A stretch of DNA of 64,000 nucleotides from Tetracladium setigerum. Lineage: Eukaryota; Ascomycota; Leotiomycetes; Helotiales. Where the stretch lies: positions 1,612,001-1,676,000 of the forward strand of contig PZJY01000002.1 in assembly GCA_031472005.1 (NCBI GenBank), read 5' to 3'. Of the stretch, positions 11,126-23,205 are shown piece after piece. The notes under the pieces are model-generated. The model worked only from the letters and a program-made list of their open reading frames with translations. It did no database searches and was not told the origin of the DNA. Each line of letters opens with the position of its first letter. Positions within the stretch are counted from its first letter, which is position 1. The translations under genes were made by a program, and so were the position numbers.

Positions 11126-13363
11126 ATGGTTAGATTAAGAGCATTGGTACTTTTGGTTGCTCTGTTTATTCAATTGTCGGCGCAAACTGAGGGACACCAC
11201 AGCTCGTTTTCCAGCTCGACAACCGTAGTAGCTTCGACAAGTTCTTCTTACGAACCACCATACGAACCTCCATTTGAAACGGAACCGCCAAGTACAACAC
11301 CATGTACCAGCAGTTCAGTCTCAATTAGTTCATCAACTGCCACCCCCAGCTCTTCCTCCTCTCAATCCGATAGTTCTATCACTTCATCTACCAGCGGGTA
11401 TGTGTATAGTAGCACAATCTCGAATGAACCATCAACTTCAAGAACAATATCGCACTCAACCTACGCAAGTCCATCGAGTGTTACATCAAACACCTCTCCG
11501 AGTCAGTCTAAGTCGACCACACCTTGTAAAACTTCTACTTCTACTTCGAGGCATGCGAGCCCTAGCCATAGTTTCTCGGAATCTTCTTCTCGCCCAGGTT
11601 CGAGCTCAACATCATATCACCACTCATATCACCACTCATCGCCATCTTCAGTTCCCAGCTCCTCTTACACACCTCATTCTTCGACAGCAACAACCCATTA
11701 TGTGCCGTCAAGTACCACGACACCACCTCTTATTTCATCTACAACTTCACAATGCCCTGTTGTTCCTCCGGCTACGATTACCGTATATCACACGATATTC
11801 GTGTCTACAACAATAATCGAAACTCAGTAAGCACATTTTCAGCTTTGAGGCACACGTGATATGTGCTCTTAATTCATTACACATGTTAACAATTATTTCA
11901 GGCCCCCTATCACAGTTGAGAAAGCAACTTCGTGCTATTCATTCACCAAGGTTATCACGTCGTATGCAACCAAGACAGTACCTTCACTATCCATCAAAAC
12001 TATTACCAGGTCTCCCAGCCTAGTCTGTCAAGCGGGCACTACATACGTGACTAATTTCAATTACGGAAATCATACTACAACAATTGATTGCAAAAGATCC
12101 AAGACTTCAGGCAGTTCGAGACCCACCAACTGCCCATCTTTCTGCCCACCGATCTCGACCTGTACAGGAGGCACAATCACCGCGACCACCACCGAAACAG
12201 AGACAGTTCCAGTTTTATTCCCTCCCGTTACTGTTGTCAATAGTGAGTTAAACATTCCTTTTGACGGATCAAGCTAATTGTAGATAGCCATTGTCTCGAC
12301 CTCTGTCCTTACTTTGACATCGCCATGCGCAACTGGAGGAACTTGTCTGCCAACTACAGTTACAAGCGAACGCACAATAACTTTACCAGGGAGTTTGCAA
12401 ACAATAGTCTCAACCAATGACTGTACTCTAAGAAGCTGCACCCCACGTACCGACACATTGGTTGTCACCCGAGACTGTACCGTATCGTCATGTAGCAATG
12501 CCATCTCAACATCAACCGAGACCGTGACAGAAGCACTGTTGACTTCGGTGGTTACATCTTTAATTCCTACGACAGTGACAGTTTCCGGGGAGCGAACAGT
12601 TCTCACCTCCACAGTCCCTACAACAATCACAGAAACAACAAGCTCATGTACAACGACCGAATTTCCAACATCCTGTCCAACCCTAAGTTCTTGCACCCGA
12701 GTCACAATATCGGACTGCACAATCCCCCCCTCTGGATCACCATCTTCTTCTCCTTCGTCGTCCAATCCAACAAGCTGCTCGCCAACCACCACAGTCTTCC
12801 CATCCAACTGCTCCGGTTCGCCAACCCCTCCTAACCCATCAACCACCCCGCAATGCTCAGGTACCAGCACCTCCACATTCACAGAAACGCTCACTCCAAC
12901 CCAATGTACCAATTCCCCCTCCCAATCATCGCCCTGCACCTCCAATCCCGAAACGACTATCAGCATAACTACAACCCTCACAACGACCATTACCAGCACG
13001 CCCCCATCCACACCCATCACGGCGACCCCTTCATTCTCAGCAACGTCCATTCCCAACGTCACACCCTTGAACTGCGTCCCTCAACGTCGCACTTACCTTA
13101 TCTTATTCATCATCTTCTTGATTTTGTTTATTATCTTCTTCTTGCTGTTCCTGTTTGCGCTGTGGAAGTGGTTGAGTTTGAAGAGGAGTTTGATTGTGCC
13201 GCCGCCAGTGGTTCCTCCTCCAACTGAGGGGGGAGGCTATGGTGGAGGAGGAGGAGGGGATGGAGGCTATGGTGGCGGAAGTGGTGGAGGAGGAGGAGAG
13301 ACAGGTGGAGGGTATGGTGGAGGAGGAGCTGAGACAGGTGGAGGGTATGGCGTTGCACGATGA
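11126..13363 (+). CDS. Mucin-like Ser/Thr-rich single-pass cell-surface protein, 705 aa
   Basis: The ATG at 11126 begins a signal peptide (MVRLRALVLLVALFIQLSAQ). Exons 11126-11826, 11902-12242 and 12288-13363 join in frame; the second intron is only 45 nt. The ectodomain (about 25-590) is dominated by Ser, Thr and Pro with scattered cysteine pairs, as in O-mannosylated stalks. Near residue 600 a single transmembrane helix (about 28 residues, TYLILFIIFLILFIIFFLLF core) is followed by WKWLSLKR, a basic stop-transfer. The cytoplasmic tail is short and Gly/Tyr-rich (repeated GGGYGGG and GGGETGGGYG). The architecture recalls wall-stress sensors of the Wsc/Mid2 type, but no WSC cysteine domain is visible, so the sensor role is only an analogy. 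An adhesin-like surface protein is equally possible. Confidence 0.82.
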
Positions 13364-15007
13364 GGAGAACTATAGAAGAGAAGAGATGGCGACATATACT
13401 GGCATTTGGCAGTCATTGTTGTGTACAATGAGTTAATGAATATATGTACGAATCTTATTTAGCAATTACTGCAATTAATTAAACATATGGAGGTACTGTT
13501 CCTAATCTCTCTTTCTTGCCGGTATGAACTCTCCTTGTTATTCTGACCAGACAATAATTCAAACTTAGTACTTTAAAAAAAAAAGTGTGAACAATGAAGA
13601 AGAACTGCCGAGGATAGATGTCTCGCTTGTAAGGGTCGAGAGGGTGTGAATGTGAACGTGTGTGGGGAGATTATTCCGAAGCATGACCAAGTTTTCTGAG
13701 AGTGGAGAGCTCACGCGATCATGCAAGCCAAGCCACGCGCAAAAAATCTGGGGAAATGTTGGTGGTGTAACATTACACGACATAAGAAGGCAGGTAGGGT
13801 CCTTAGGGTAAGGGTAGCAAGACATTTACTGTACAATGATAGCCTTGCACCAAGCTCAACTTTTCAAGTAGCTGAGCATTTCGATGTCGAAGATCATGCG
13901 CTGTAAATACCCCAGACTCTCCATTGGAAGGGAGGGTTCAAACAATGCCAAGGATTACTCCTGCCAAGCGTCGGGAAACGTCACACTTACATGACACATG
14001 GAACAGCCAGAGAAGTCAGGTCAGTTGACTTTCTGCACTGCAGAAAGGGTCTCAGTCCTTAGGTACCTTAGTCGCATCAGCTTTTTTCTCCATCCTTTCA
14101 ACTCTTCCAGGCGATGAGTATCTGTTTTATCTCCTCAAGTATAATTATCATATGCGATTGTGTGGATTTTTGGCCAGGCGCACTGTAGTGGACGACAGAG
14201 AAGGAGAGGGAATTGCGACGACTTTGATGCGGCTACAATCCATTTATCTTGCTTGAGACTGTACCTCTCTCTTCACAAACGTATGTAATCTTACTTTCTT
14301 CTGGAAGCTGATCTCGTGGAAGTAGAGTTTTCAATTACTTGACGTGCGACAGAGCCTTTGATTCTCGAAAGTTCGAATCATCCTCAATCTGTCGGAGAAG
14401 CTTGTATTTATTTGACTTTGGTTCCTTGTTAGAGTTTTTTGTCCGCTGTCTTGCAGATCTTTCTTTCTCATGATCCCGTTTCTGTCATTATTTTACTTGA
14501 TCTTTTTGGCGCGTTTGGATGTCGTCAACGAGCAGTGTCAATTTGGTCAGTTGGAATTTCAAGTGTCGAGAAAGACCATGATACGTTACTGTGGTACCTT
14601 TGCTTTCTCCCTGTTCTCTCGTATTTTACAGCATCCGACCTCCATTTGTTCGTTTGCATTGCAGATCCGTCAGGCGCAAATTTACTAGCAAGTGCATGTG
14701 GCCACCCAAATATGAATGACAACTGTTCGTGCCACAGTAAAAGCCCTTTTTGCTTCTGTAGCTAAGAGGCTACCTGCAGACTAAATACTTCGAACAAAGC
14801 TGATGACCTTTATTAGGGCTTTGCCGGGTTAGCAAGCACCGAACTTTGAAGAGCCGATCATTGAATAAAAGCTACCAAGGCAAGAATTCACTGGATTTCT
14901 AGATTACACCCATGCCAATTTTGAGGTAGAAATCATTTCTATTCGGTTGATAAGAACCGAAACTATTGTTTTGCATCGCGATAGATTGTCCGAGATCTCA
15001 TCATCAG
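13364..15007. other. Intergenic region with a CCTTAGGTACCTTAG motif
   Basis: 1.6 kb between the mucin-like gene and the rhamnosidase. No gene is supported. A self-complementary motif, CCTTAGGTACCTTAG, lies at 14057-14071, and a related sequence occurs at 35.7 kb. The last several hundred bases presumably hold the GH78 promoter. Confidence 0.5.
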
Positions 15008-17534
15008 ATGGTGCTTGTTGATCACGAAGTCGCAAATATGGAGAAATATTCCGGAAACAAGGAGGAGATACCTCTGCTAGGAGGGTTTCCTAGGAAGAAA
15101 ACGTTGAGTGAAAGGTATCGTCATTTCGATGTCTCGAAGATAAAAGGTATGTAACGAGTAGCTCGCCTTCCTCTTCCCAGGAACTCAAATGAAAACTGCT
15201 CTTTCTGACGCGAAATAGTCACAGTGACCAGCATCATGCTTTTCGCCATCATTTGTGCAGTATATATTTTCTCGCCCATATCTGAGGCAGCACCATTCCA
15301 AAATAACGACTTGGCGGAGTCTGTCGCGCCCGGCTGTTGGCGTGATACACGATGTAGAGGACCAGAAGAACTCACATGGCCCGGAGCCTGGGAGAAAAAC
15401 AACTTCTCGCCCTCGAGCCGTATCGTCGTACCAACGACCATTTACACGCCCAATTTTGAGCAAATCTCAACTTATCCCGCCACGACCAAACTCAAGGGAG
15501 ATGGATCCAGCGTTCTCTACGATTTCGGCAAGTTAGTAGGTGGGATTATCACCGTCACCTACAGCTCGAGCACCACAGGCTCGCTTGGCCTTGCATTCTC
15601 AGAAGCGCGAAACTGGACTGGCAAAGCGTCCGATAGCTCGAATGGCTCTTTTCGTCCAGACGGTGCCATCTTGGGCGAGATCACCACCACGTCCAACGTC
15701 ACTCAATTCGTCATGCCCGATTACAAACTTCGTGGCGGGTTTCGCTATCTGACAGTCTTTATTCAATCTGGCTTCGACATTGATTTCGAAATCCTCGATG
15801 TCAGCTTGGAGATCAGTTTCCAGCCGGATTGGCCAAATCTCCGTGCGTACCGAGGGTACTTCCATTCGAGCGATGATCTGCTTAATAGGATCTGGTATTC
15901 CGGTGCGTATACTCTTCAGACAAATGCTATCTCGCCCGGGCAAGGTCGTGCATGGCCTATTTTGGGTGGTGGTTGGAGAAATGATATGCAGTGCAATATC
16001 GGCAGCAACGAACCTGTGGTGTATGTGGATGGTAGCAAGAGAGATCGCACGGTGTGGTCAGGTGATCTTGCGATTGCTGTTCCCAGCATTCTCGTCAGTA
16101 CTGGTGATTGGGATGGAGTTAGGAATACTCTTGAGGTCATGTTCAACGATCAAGTATGTCTACTTCATTTTACATTGGGAACTTTATTGAGTTGGCTAAC
16201 AACCATTACAGAGACCATCTGGAGAGCTTCCATTCGCAGGACCACCAATTAACATCTACGGATCTGACCCTTATCACTGCGCAACATTAATCGGCACCTA
16301 CGATTTCTTCCTCTTCACTAACGACAGGACTTGGCTTTCTGGTGTCTGGGAAAGATACAAACTAGCCATGACATATATCACCAGTAAGATCGACGCGACG
16401 AATTTATTATTCGTTACCGGGACCGACGATTGGGGAAGGATGAGACAAGGAGGCTATAATTCCGAAGCGAACATGCTCATGTATCGTGTCCTCTCAACTG
16501 GGAGTTCGTTGGCGACTTGGATGGGTGATCAGTCGCTTTCGACGAAATGGGCTTCTATGGCTGAGAAGCTCAAGGAGGCCGTTAACAGGTCGAATTTTGA
16601 TACTGCTGTCAAGTAAGTTCTTCAATCGCTCCTATTAATAGTAGATATTGATTGTGAAATCTAGCGCTTTCAAGGATAGTGACACAGATGGCTCTATCAA
16701 CCCTCAGGATGCAAACTCGATGTCGATCCTCTGGAATATCGCGCCTTCCAACCAATCCCTTGCTATTTCCGACGCCTTAACCAAGAACTGGTAAGTCTTT
16801 ACTATCCACTCCACCTCTCTCATCTTACCTCCTTACCCACCCATCCAAAAACTCATCCACAAGGACAACAAAAACTAACCCAATACCAACCACAACAGGA
16901 CACCCATCGGCGCCGTCGCCCCGAACTCCCCGACAACCTGGTCGGCTTCATCCAATCCATCGAAGTAAAAGCGCACTTCCAAATCCTCCAAGCAACACGC
17001 GCCCTCACCCTCATCCGCCGCGCATGGGGCTGGTATCTCAACAACCCTTTCGGCACCCAAAGCACCTGCATTGAAGGCTACCTCTCCTCGGGCACCTTCG
17101 GCTACCGCCACAACACCGGCTACGGCGAAGACTTCTCCTATACATCACACGCGCACGGCTGGTCGACCGGTCCCACCGACGCCTTGACTTCGTATGCTGC
17201 TGGGATCAGTTTCGTGCAGCCTGGTGGCGATGAGTGGAGAATTGCGCCACAGTTTGGGGATTTGAGCTTTGCGGAGGCTGGAGTGACGAGTCCGAGGGGG
17301 AGGTTTTGGGTAAGGTGGAGGTTGACGGGTTATGGGTATATTTTGGAGTATAGCGTGCCGGCTGGGACGAAGGGAAGTTTGGTTTTGCCTGGAAGAGGGG
17401 GAAAGGTGCCGAGTGCGGCGGTGGTGGATGAGGGGAGGAGTGGGATGGGAGGTAGTGAGGTGATTGATAGGGAGAGGGGTGTTTTTACGATGGAGGGGTT
17501 GGAGGGAAAGCATAGCATCAGAGTTCGTTTTTGA
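15008..17534 (+). CDS. GH78 alpha-L-rhamnosidase, probably membrane-anchored, with one apparent frameshift
   Basis: Removes terminal alpha-L-rhamnose, here probably from rhamnogalacturonan-I or its oligosaccharides. Exons are 15008-15146, 15219-16153, 16212-16612, 16665-16790 and 16899-17534. The product resembles fungal six-hairpin rhamnosidases: PGCWRDTRCRGPEELTWPG near the start, the jelly-roll part with GGFRYLTVF, then the catalytic barrel with TGTDDWGRMRQGGY and TGYGEDFSYTSHAHGWSTGP. Exon 1 adds a hydrophilic stretch before LFAIICAVYIFSP, so the hydrophobic segment looks like a type II signal anchor. If translation starts at 15236 instead, it would be an ordinary signal peptide; 15038 is a third candidate start. 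At the start of exon 5 the frame TPIGAVAP must step by one base to reach ELPDNLVGFIQ: one base appears missing at the CCCC run 16919-16922. Counting one extra base the length would be about 745 aa. Confidence 0.82.
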
Positions 17535-17544
17535 TTTTTGCATC

Positions 17545-17664
17545 ATAAGACAGACGGATGGACAGACAAACTGTTGGATGGTCGGTGCATTTGGATGCAT
17601 TTTTATAAGACAGAAAGACAGACGGACAGACAGATGGATGGCTGGTGCATTTGTGTGCATTTTA
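17545..17664. repeat. Imperfect tandem duplication, two 60-bp units
   Basis: Just after the GH78 stop, 17545-17604 and 17605-17664 are related 60-bp units. Both start ATAAGACAGA, contain GACAGAC-rich DNA and GGATGG, and end GGTGCATTT-G-TGCATTTT. They lie in the short gap between convergent GH78 and GH92. The GACAGACGGA character looks like slippage in simple sequence followed by unit duplication. Confidence 0.75.
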
Positions 17665-17835
17665 AGCTGGATAGATGGATATTTATTGGACGGTCGTTTT
17701 TGATTTGAGAATTTAGCATTGCAGAGGCTAGGATATAACGGCATTGGGAGACATGTTAGTTTTTGATCATGAATATACAGTCAGTTCTATTTACACTACT
17801 GAGAAATCGGCGACCTTCAGGTGCGAATCTCAACT

Positions 17836-20690
17836 TTACAAGAACATACTTATCTTCTCCTCATCCATCCCCATCCCCATCCCCATTCCACCTCTCCCGC
17901 CACTCGTCGACATACTCGGCGGTAAATCCTCCTCTCTCGTCCCCAACTACTCTCATTTCTCCCCAACGTCAACTCTAACACCCCACCTTCTAACCAAAAC
18001 GAATGCGTAATCCAATTCTTCGTATACGCCACCCCATTCAACGTCGCACTCTGAATATAAATATTCTCATACGCCGCATCGAAATTCACATTGCGAATTG
18101 TCGCTTTCTTGCCCGTCTGGCCATTGGTCACATTCACCTCCGGGAAATATGGTGGCGTGATGAGATACACATCTTGACCTGGGATGGGCCAGAGTCCCAT
18201 CATAGAGAGGACAATGTAGGAGCCCATGGCGCCGGAATCATCGTTACCAGCTAGGCCGGAGAGGGTGTCGTTGAATTGTGAGGGGATGTAGAAGTGTGAG
18301 AAGTATGATGAAAGGGCTGGACGACCGGCGTAGTGGAATTGAAAGACGGGGAGAAAGGCTTGCTCGTCGCCGATGTAGAGGAGGTTGGAGGTGTGGAAGT
18401 ATGCGAGACGGTCTGCGAAGGAGTTTGGTCCGCCGAGGGTGGTGATCAGTGTTGCGTGGTCTTGTGGGACGTAGAAAGTATATGCCCACGCGCTGCCTTC
18501 ATATGTTTCGTGGCCGTCGGGGTTGAGATAGCAGGAGGTGAAGTTGTATAAATTTGAGCACAGTGATGGATCTTGAAATCCAAATGTCCCATTGAGATAG
18601 CGTGGCTGGAGAAAGCCGACGAAGCCGGAGTCCACTGTCTCGTTGAGATGTCCGGTACTGTTAGATACGAAGGAAGTTTGGTCGGCTTTGTACATGTTCT
18701 TCCAATTTGAGGCTCGCTTAAGGTATTTCTCTTCGTCTGCTATGTGGCCGAGTCCGCGAGCCATCTCGGCGATGCAGAAATCGTTGTACGCGTATTCTAC
18801 TGTTCGGGAGATGGATCTCGTGAATGGTCCTCCACCATATGGGTCGAAATCATCTGTGGGGATGTAGCCTAGATTCTTCCAGGAAGTGAGACCACCTCGG
18901 CCTTGTACAGCCCAATCAACGGGCTCAACTTTGTTATGTTAGAAATACAATTTAGTTTCGGTATCTTGCATTCTTACCTTCAGCGTCTTTCACCACGGCC
19001 TGGTAACCCACTTCCCAGTCAATTCCATCTGTGATATTTTTCAGGTAGGAATCTCGTCAGGGTGTTAGTGCTTTCTTGCTCACGACTGGAATTGGAGACA
19101 TGGAATAAATTTGGATTATTGAATAGCCGTTGGCTAAAATCGAGTAGTACGAGCGTGGGGATCTGAAAACTTACCAGCAAGGACAACGTCAGCATTAGAG
19201 CCACCCTGTGTAAACCCTTTGCAAAATGACATTCTACAATCAGGTAAATATCCTGCACATGTCAGCTAATAGTCAAACTTCTCCGGAACCATTCTTACCT
19301 TCATGGCGATACGTGTCAATCAAACTACGTATCATCAACGTTTGGCTTTGAGGATCCAGGATTGTAAGCAGAGGATGAATACTGCGGAACGAATCCCAGA
19401 TACAATAGAAAGAATCGTAATAAGGTTCATCGCTTTTCCACAGCGGGTTTTCTCCTGTATAATCTTGTGGTGAAATCATGGATCTGTACGCGCCAGACCA
19501 AAATACAGTCTGCAGCATATCACTGACTCCTGTAGCATCTACCTCAATAACCGAAAGTTTCTTTCGCCATGCATCTTTTGCCGCTTCTAGAGTCTTCTCA
19601 AATCCAAAGTCTGGAATTTCGTTTTCGGCGTTCTGACAAGCTTGATTCACGCTTATAAAGGAAACACCAACCCGGACCAGTATTTGGTTATTCTCAGGTG
19701 GGTGAAATTGTGTCCATGCTCCCGCAGGAATGAGAGGCTCATTGCCGTTCGGGGTGATACGGACACTCTTAGGATGACTTCCAGCTCGGTTATTCATGAA
19801 AACACCCGTGTCTCGAATTACAGCGCCAGAGAAGTCTGCACAGAAATGAAGATCATACGTTCCCAAGCCAAATGACGGATGGAATGTTCCATTTCCTGTA
19901 ATCCTACCAGTGGATCCATCGACTTCTGCGGAGCCGTTGATTCGGGATTCTGGCAGGTCAGTCAGATCAACAAGTATCAAAGGGCTGTATGGTAGCGCGG
20001 TAACATTTCCACTAGAGTTTGTGGTGTCTTTTGGGAAGTTGATTCGATATAGTGCAGTGTGGTTTGTTACGGTCATTTCAGTGTGAATTGAGGTATTCAA
20101 ACTGACTGCAAAGTAGCCCGGATACGCTTCAGCCGTTCCATTGATTCGCTTCGAAGCTCGATTGGCTTTGGTAAAGAAGCAATTGTTCAGGATATCACCG
20201 GGACATCCGGTTTGTGGGAAAATGGGGAAGTTCCCGAGTGAAGGCGCCTGGATTGAAAGTCAGCACAATTCATGACTGTGATCTGATCAATTTATATACT
20301 CCTCCAGTGCCAGAATCATGCATATGTGAAAATCCGGTGATCTCGCTGTCATCTGAGGCGTATCCTCCCTGTTTTTCCTCGGGATTGTTTACATCTGCCA
20401 CTGCCTTTGCCATCCCTTTATCCTCGTCAGTGATCTCCTGCTTCATTCAGTGCAGCAACATACCAAATGGCAAAGTCGCACCAGGGAACACGTGACCTAT
20501 AATAATTAGCGTTTCGCTTGTAAATACCTATGTACTGAAGCTGTTCAAACATACCTCCATTGATAGTCCCAATCAGAGGATCCACATATTTGAACACATC
20601 GAACGGTCGGTTCTCTATATCCGGATTCGATGCCAGTGTCGAGACCACAAGTGGCAGAGTCACGAGCGACTTGAGTCTGAACTGTTGCAT
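17836..20690 (-). CDS. GH92 alpha-mannosidase, secreted, with an apparent frameshift near the C-terminus
   Basis: Calcium-dependent exo-alpha-mannosidase family. Exons: 20690-20555, 20496-20464, 20415-20300, 20247-19299, 19252-19175, 19028-18978, 18928-17836. The ATG at 20690 opens a hydrophobic leader (MQQFRLKSLVTLPLVVSTLA); an in-frame Met at 20741 is an alternative. Family hallmarks follow: KYVDPLIGTINGGHVFPGAT, GFSHMHDSGTGG, RMSFCKGFTQGGSNADVVLA, YEGSAWAYTFYVPQD and LAGNDDSGAMGSYIVLSMMG, where the DD-SG-GxY motif is the conserved active-site loop. As written, translation runs into a basic tail and stops at 17850. Adding one base at the GGGG run (CCCC on the top strand, 17941-17944) gives the usual WGTREEDLPPSMS ending and a stop at 17836, for about 818 residues. 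Convergent with GH78. Confidence 0.85.
17865..17886. repeat. CCATCC hexanucleotide microsatellite inside GH92
   Basis: Three to four copies of CCATCC on the top strand. On the coding strand it encodes a Gly-Met repeat at the GH92 C-terminus in the corrected frame, or Gly-Trp in the frame as written. Confidence 0.65.
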
Positions 20691-21373
20691 GACTGATTGC
20701 GGAATCCAAGAGCTAACAGACTTCCACAAACCGCTCTTCATGTTGTCCTGTGGTGGGAGATGGAGACACTTGTAGAACCCGGATTTCCAGCACGAGTCCA
20801 ATTCTAGCACGTCCGCCATATCCGCCACCACGCTACTGCCAGTGTCTGTCAAAGCGATTACTGTAGATAGTATGTCAGCTTTCAGTTCGGCATGCCCTGA
20901 CTGTAAAGATGTGTTGTCGATCAATGGCTACTTGGTCGGATGGGTGAGTGACTAGACAGACGTAAGAGATCCGGAGCGGGGTAAATTCCTTGCAGATATG
21001 CACTGGAAAGTAATAAGATTTCTCGTTGAAAGTCTAGTACATGAGGGATTAAAATGAAGGTTGAGTTTTGTAGAGAATGTATATCTTGTTTTACCTGACC
21101 TGTATATCAGATCCAAGTCCGGTAGAGAGTATGTTGTTGTGAGGAGAGGTGAGCGCCTCCTGATTGGATAGATGGCTGCGATCGTGACCTAGCCCCTTTG
21201 GGAACCCAGCCTTTTTCTGTGAACTGAACAAACCTTGAGATGTCACGTCACAATCTTTCTTCAACACGTTCTTGTCATCTAAAAGTTATTCTTCGGTTCA
21301 ACCCTCGCAATCGTCAGAATTACGGCTAATTCGTAGAATTTTATGTCTTTAAGTCATTCTCTTATCTATCGCT
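20691..21373. other. Intergenic region, GH92 promoter / PL4 3' side
   Basis: About 680 bp containing the GH92 5' flank and the 3' flank of the first PL4 gene. The GH92 frame stays open upstream of the chosen Met to about 20924, which leaves the start uncertain. No other feature seen. Confidence 0.45.
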
Positions 21374-23205
21374 TCACTGCCACTCAAGGAGAATCGAATC
21401 CCACATGAATCCCCTCCACTGCGAGAATCTCGTTACTTGAAAAGTGACACTGTTTGCCCCAGGTTTCAACACTCCCCCTCCTACGGAAAACTCGAAATAT
21501 CGCCACTCTCCCGCAACATTCGCACTTCTGTACATCGATGGATCATTTGTCAAGCCGGTGGTGCCGCTGATGAGATTACCAACCGTTTGACCGTTCACAA
21601 GAATGGTGCTGGATGTGCTGGTCGAGTAGCCCGCTAGACTGACAGAAAGTACTGCTCCTGACTTGGCTGGGTCTTGAGGAATCTGCTCGGATGTGAGATT
21701 GAAAGCCACAGTCCAACTTCCGAGAGCGGATTGACCGTAACACCACTGTGAAGCGACATCAGGCCCTGGAACAACTGTCAAATTCGTTGGACACTGCTCA
21801 ACCAATGCATGCCTTCGTGGAACGCCAGAAAACTTAAAGCCGGTGGATTTGCGATTAAATTCTCCAATCTGCCAGATTTTCTCTCGTTGCTGAGTCTTCC
21901 ACGTCAATTGTTTGAGTCCAGTCTTCTTTCCGTTCGTTACGACCACGTCGTTTTGCAAATAAGTTGTGCTCACGTCACCAATCGACCCTCCATTTGACCA
22001 TGCATGGAGAGCATATGAGCCGCTTCGGACTTGTTCAAACTTGAACTCGCCTCTCGAGTTGGCGTATGTGGTGTAGTAGTGACTCTTTCCCTGGTCTAGG
22101 GTCGATGTTTTCGAGTTGTTATCACCCAAGAAAACGGCAGCACTTGCAGCAGGACGGCCGTCTGAAAGAGTCAAGGCACCAGAGACGGAGCCACGAGATT
22201 GATAGGCTGTGCTGTTGAACCATCTGTATGGATACGCAGAGTCTTCCTTCTTGGAGCGCGAGGCAGCGTTTTCAAAACTTCCATCGTTCTAAGGCGGTCC
22301 AATATCAGTCTCGGAACTTTTATTGCTCGGGAGGTAAATCAAGGCAGACTTACGAGATACCACAGCCAAGGTCCCCACGTTCGTCCAACATCAAATGTGT
22401 CATTACTCAAAGCTTGGAAATGTGTTCCATGAACCATATTCAAAAGCACGGCATCGCCAGTTCTCGTTTCTCGGTGGAAAGTCAATTCCTGTTTGAGATG
22501 ATCACCATTGTAATCGTCCTTTCCAGGGAAAATGTACCAGCATCCAAACTTGGGCCCATAAACTCCATATGCCGTCTCCTCTCTATTGAACGAAGCAAAG
22601 TTGTACTTCGTGAGATAAGAGCCATCTGGAAGCAGCCATGTCTCATCTGCCACATTTGTCGAGTTGAGGATAACGGAAAGTGGTGGGAGCTCCACATCGC
22701 CCTCGGCATTTCTGCCTCTCGGGAAAGTATTGTTATCAAGTCGTGTCAAGGTTCGAAATTCTCCTAGCACAGGCAGTGCTTTGTTCACGAAATACTGATA
22801 CGCTCCATGGAGTTTCGGCTGGATGACCCAGTGGAAATCGCCAAGGACGCTTTCAAAGACTACATCAAGAGCTTCTGGAGTTTGCGAATAGATGCTAGCA
22901 TTTGTCCAGGAGAGCGTTGATCCACCACCTGGAAAGTTTTGTTAGGATGGATTTTTTTTTTTTTAAAAACAAAAAGGGCTGTTGGGAGACTGACTATGGC
23001 TGACATATACTCCAGCTGCGATTCCGACAAGATCAACATCTTTGTACATCAATTTTCGGCCATGAGTTCTCCCTACGGTTATATTCCAAATGTCATTTCC
23101 AAGAATGTAATCGGTACTGCTGAGTTTTTGGAAGAAAGGACCAGCAGCTAGAGCTGATTGAACAGAGAGGAGCCCCCAGAGGAGGGAAGATTTGAACGCG
23201 CCCAT
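21374..23205 (-). CDS. PL4 rhamnogalacturonan lyase, secreted, 566 aa, intact
   Basis: Polysaccharide lyase family 4, which cleaves Rha-(1,4)-GalA bonds of the rhamnogalacturonan-I backbone by beta-elimination. The start at 23205 gives a signal peptide (MGAFKSSLLWGLLSVQSALA). Exons 23205-22995, 22928-22354 and 22288-21374 join in frame. The catalytic domain includes EFRTLTRLDNNTFPRGRN, GCWYIFPGKDDYNGDHLKQ and VHGTHFQALSNDTFDVG, where the Lys and His-rich segments match the region of known catalytic residues. A FnIII-like module (GSVSGALTLSDGRPAASAAV, then YALHAWSNGG) and a C-terminal beta-sandwich ending VTFQVTRFSQWRGFMWDSI complete the usual three-domain order. It differs clearly from the second PL4 gene, so the pair is not a recent duplication. 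A TATAAG lies about 80 nt upstream. Confidence 0.93.

Noticed and set aside
12274..13062. Long antisense reading frame (262 codons) under the mucin-like gene
   Set aside because: It mirrors the low-complexity Ser/Thr-rich coding strand, giving a Val/Gly-rich product with no splice or start logic; a shadow of the real gene.
14355..14400. tRNA-like GTTCGAATC string
   Set aside because: No acceptor stem or D/anticodon arms can be paired around it. No tRNA or rRNA was found elsewhere by eye, though a covariance-model search was not possible.
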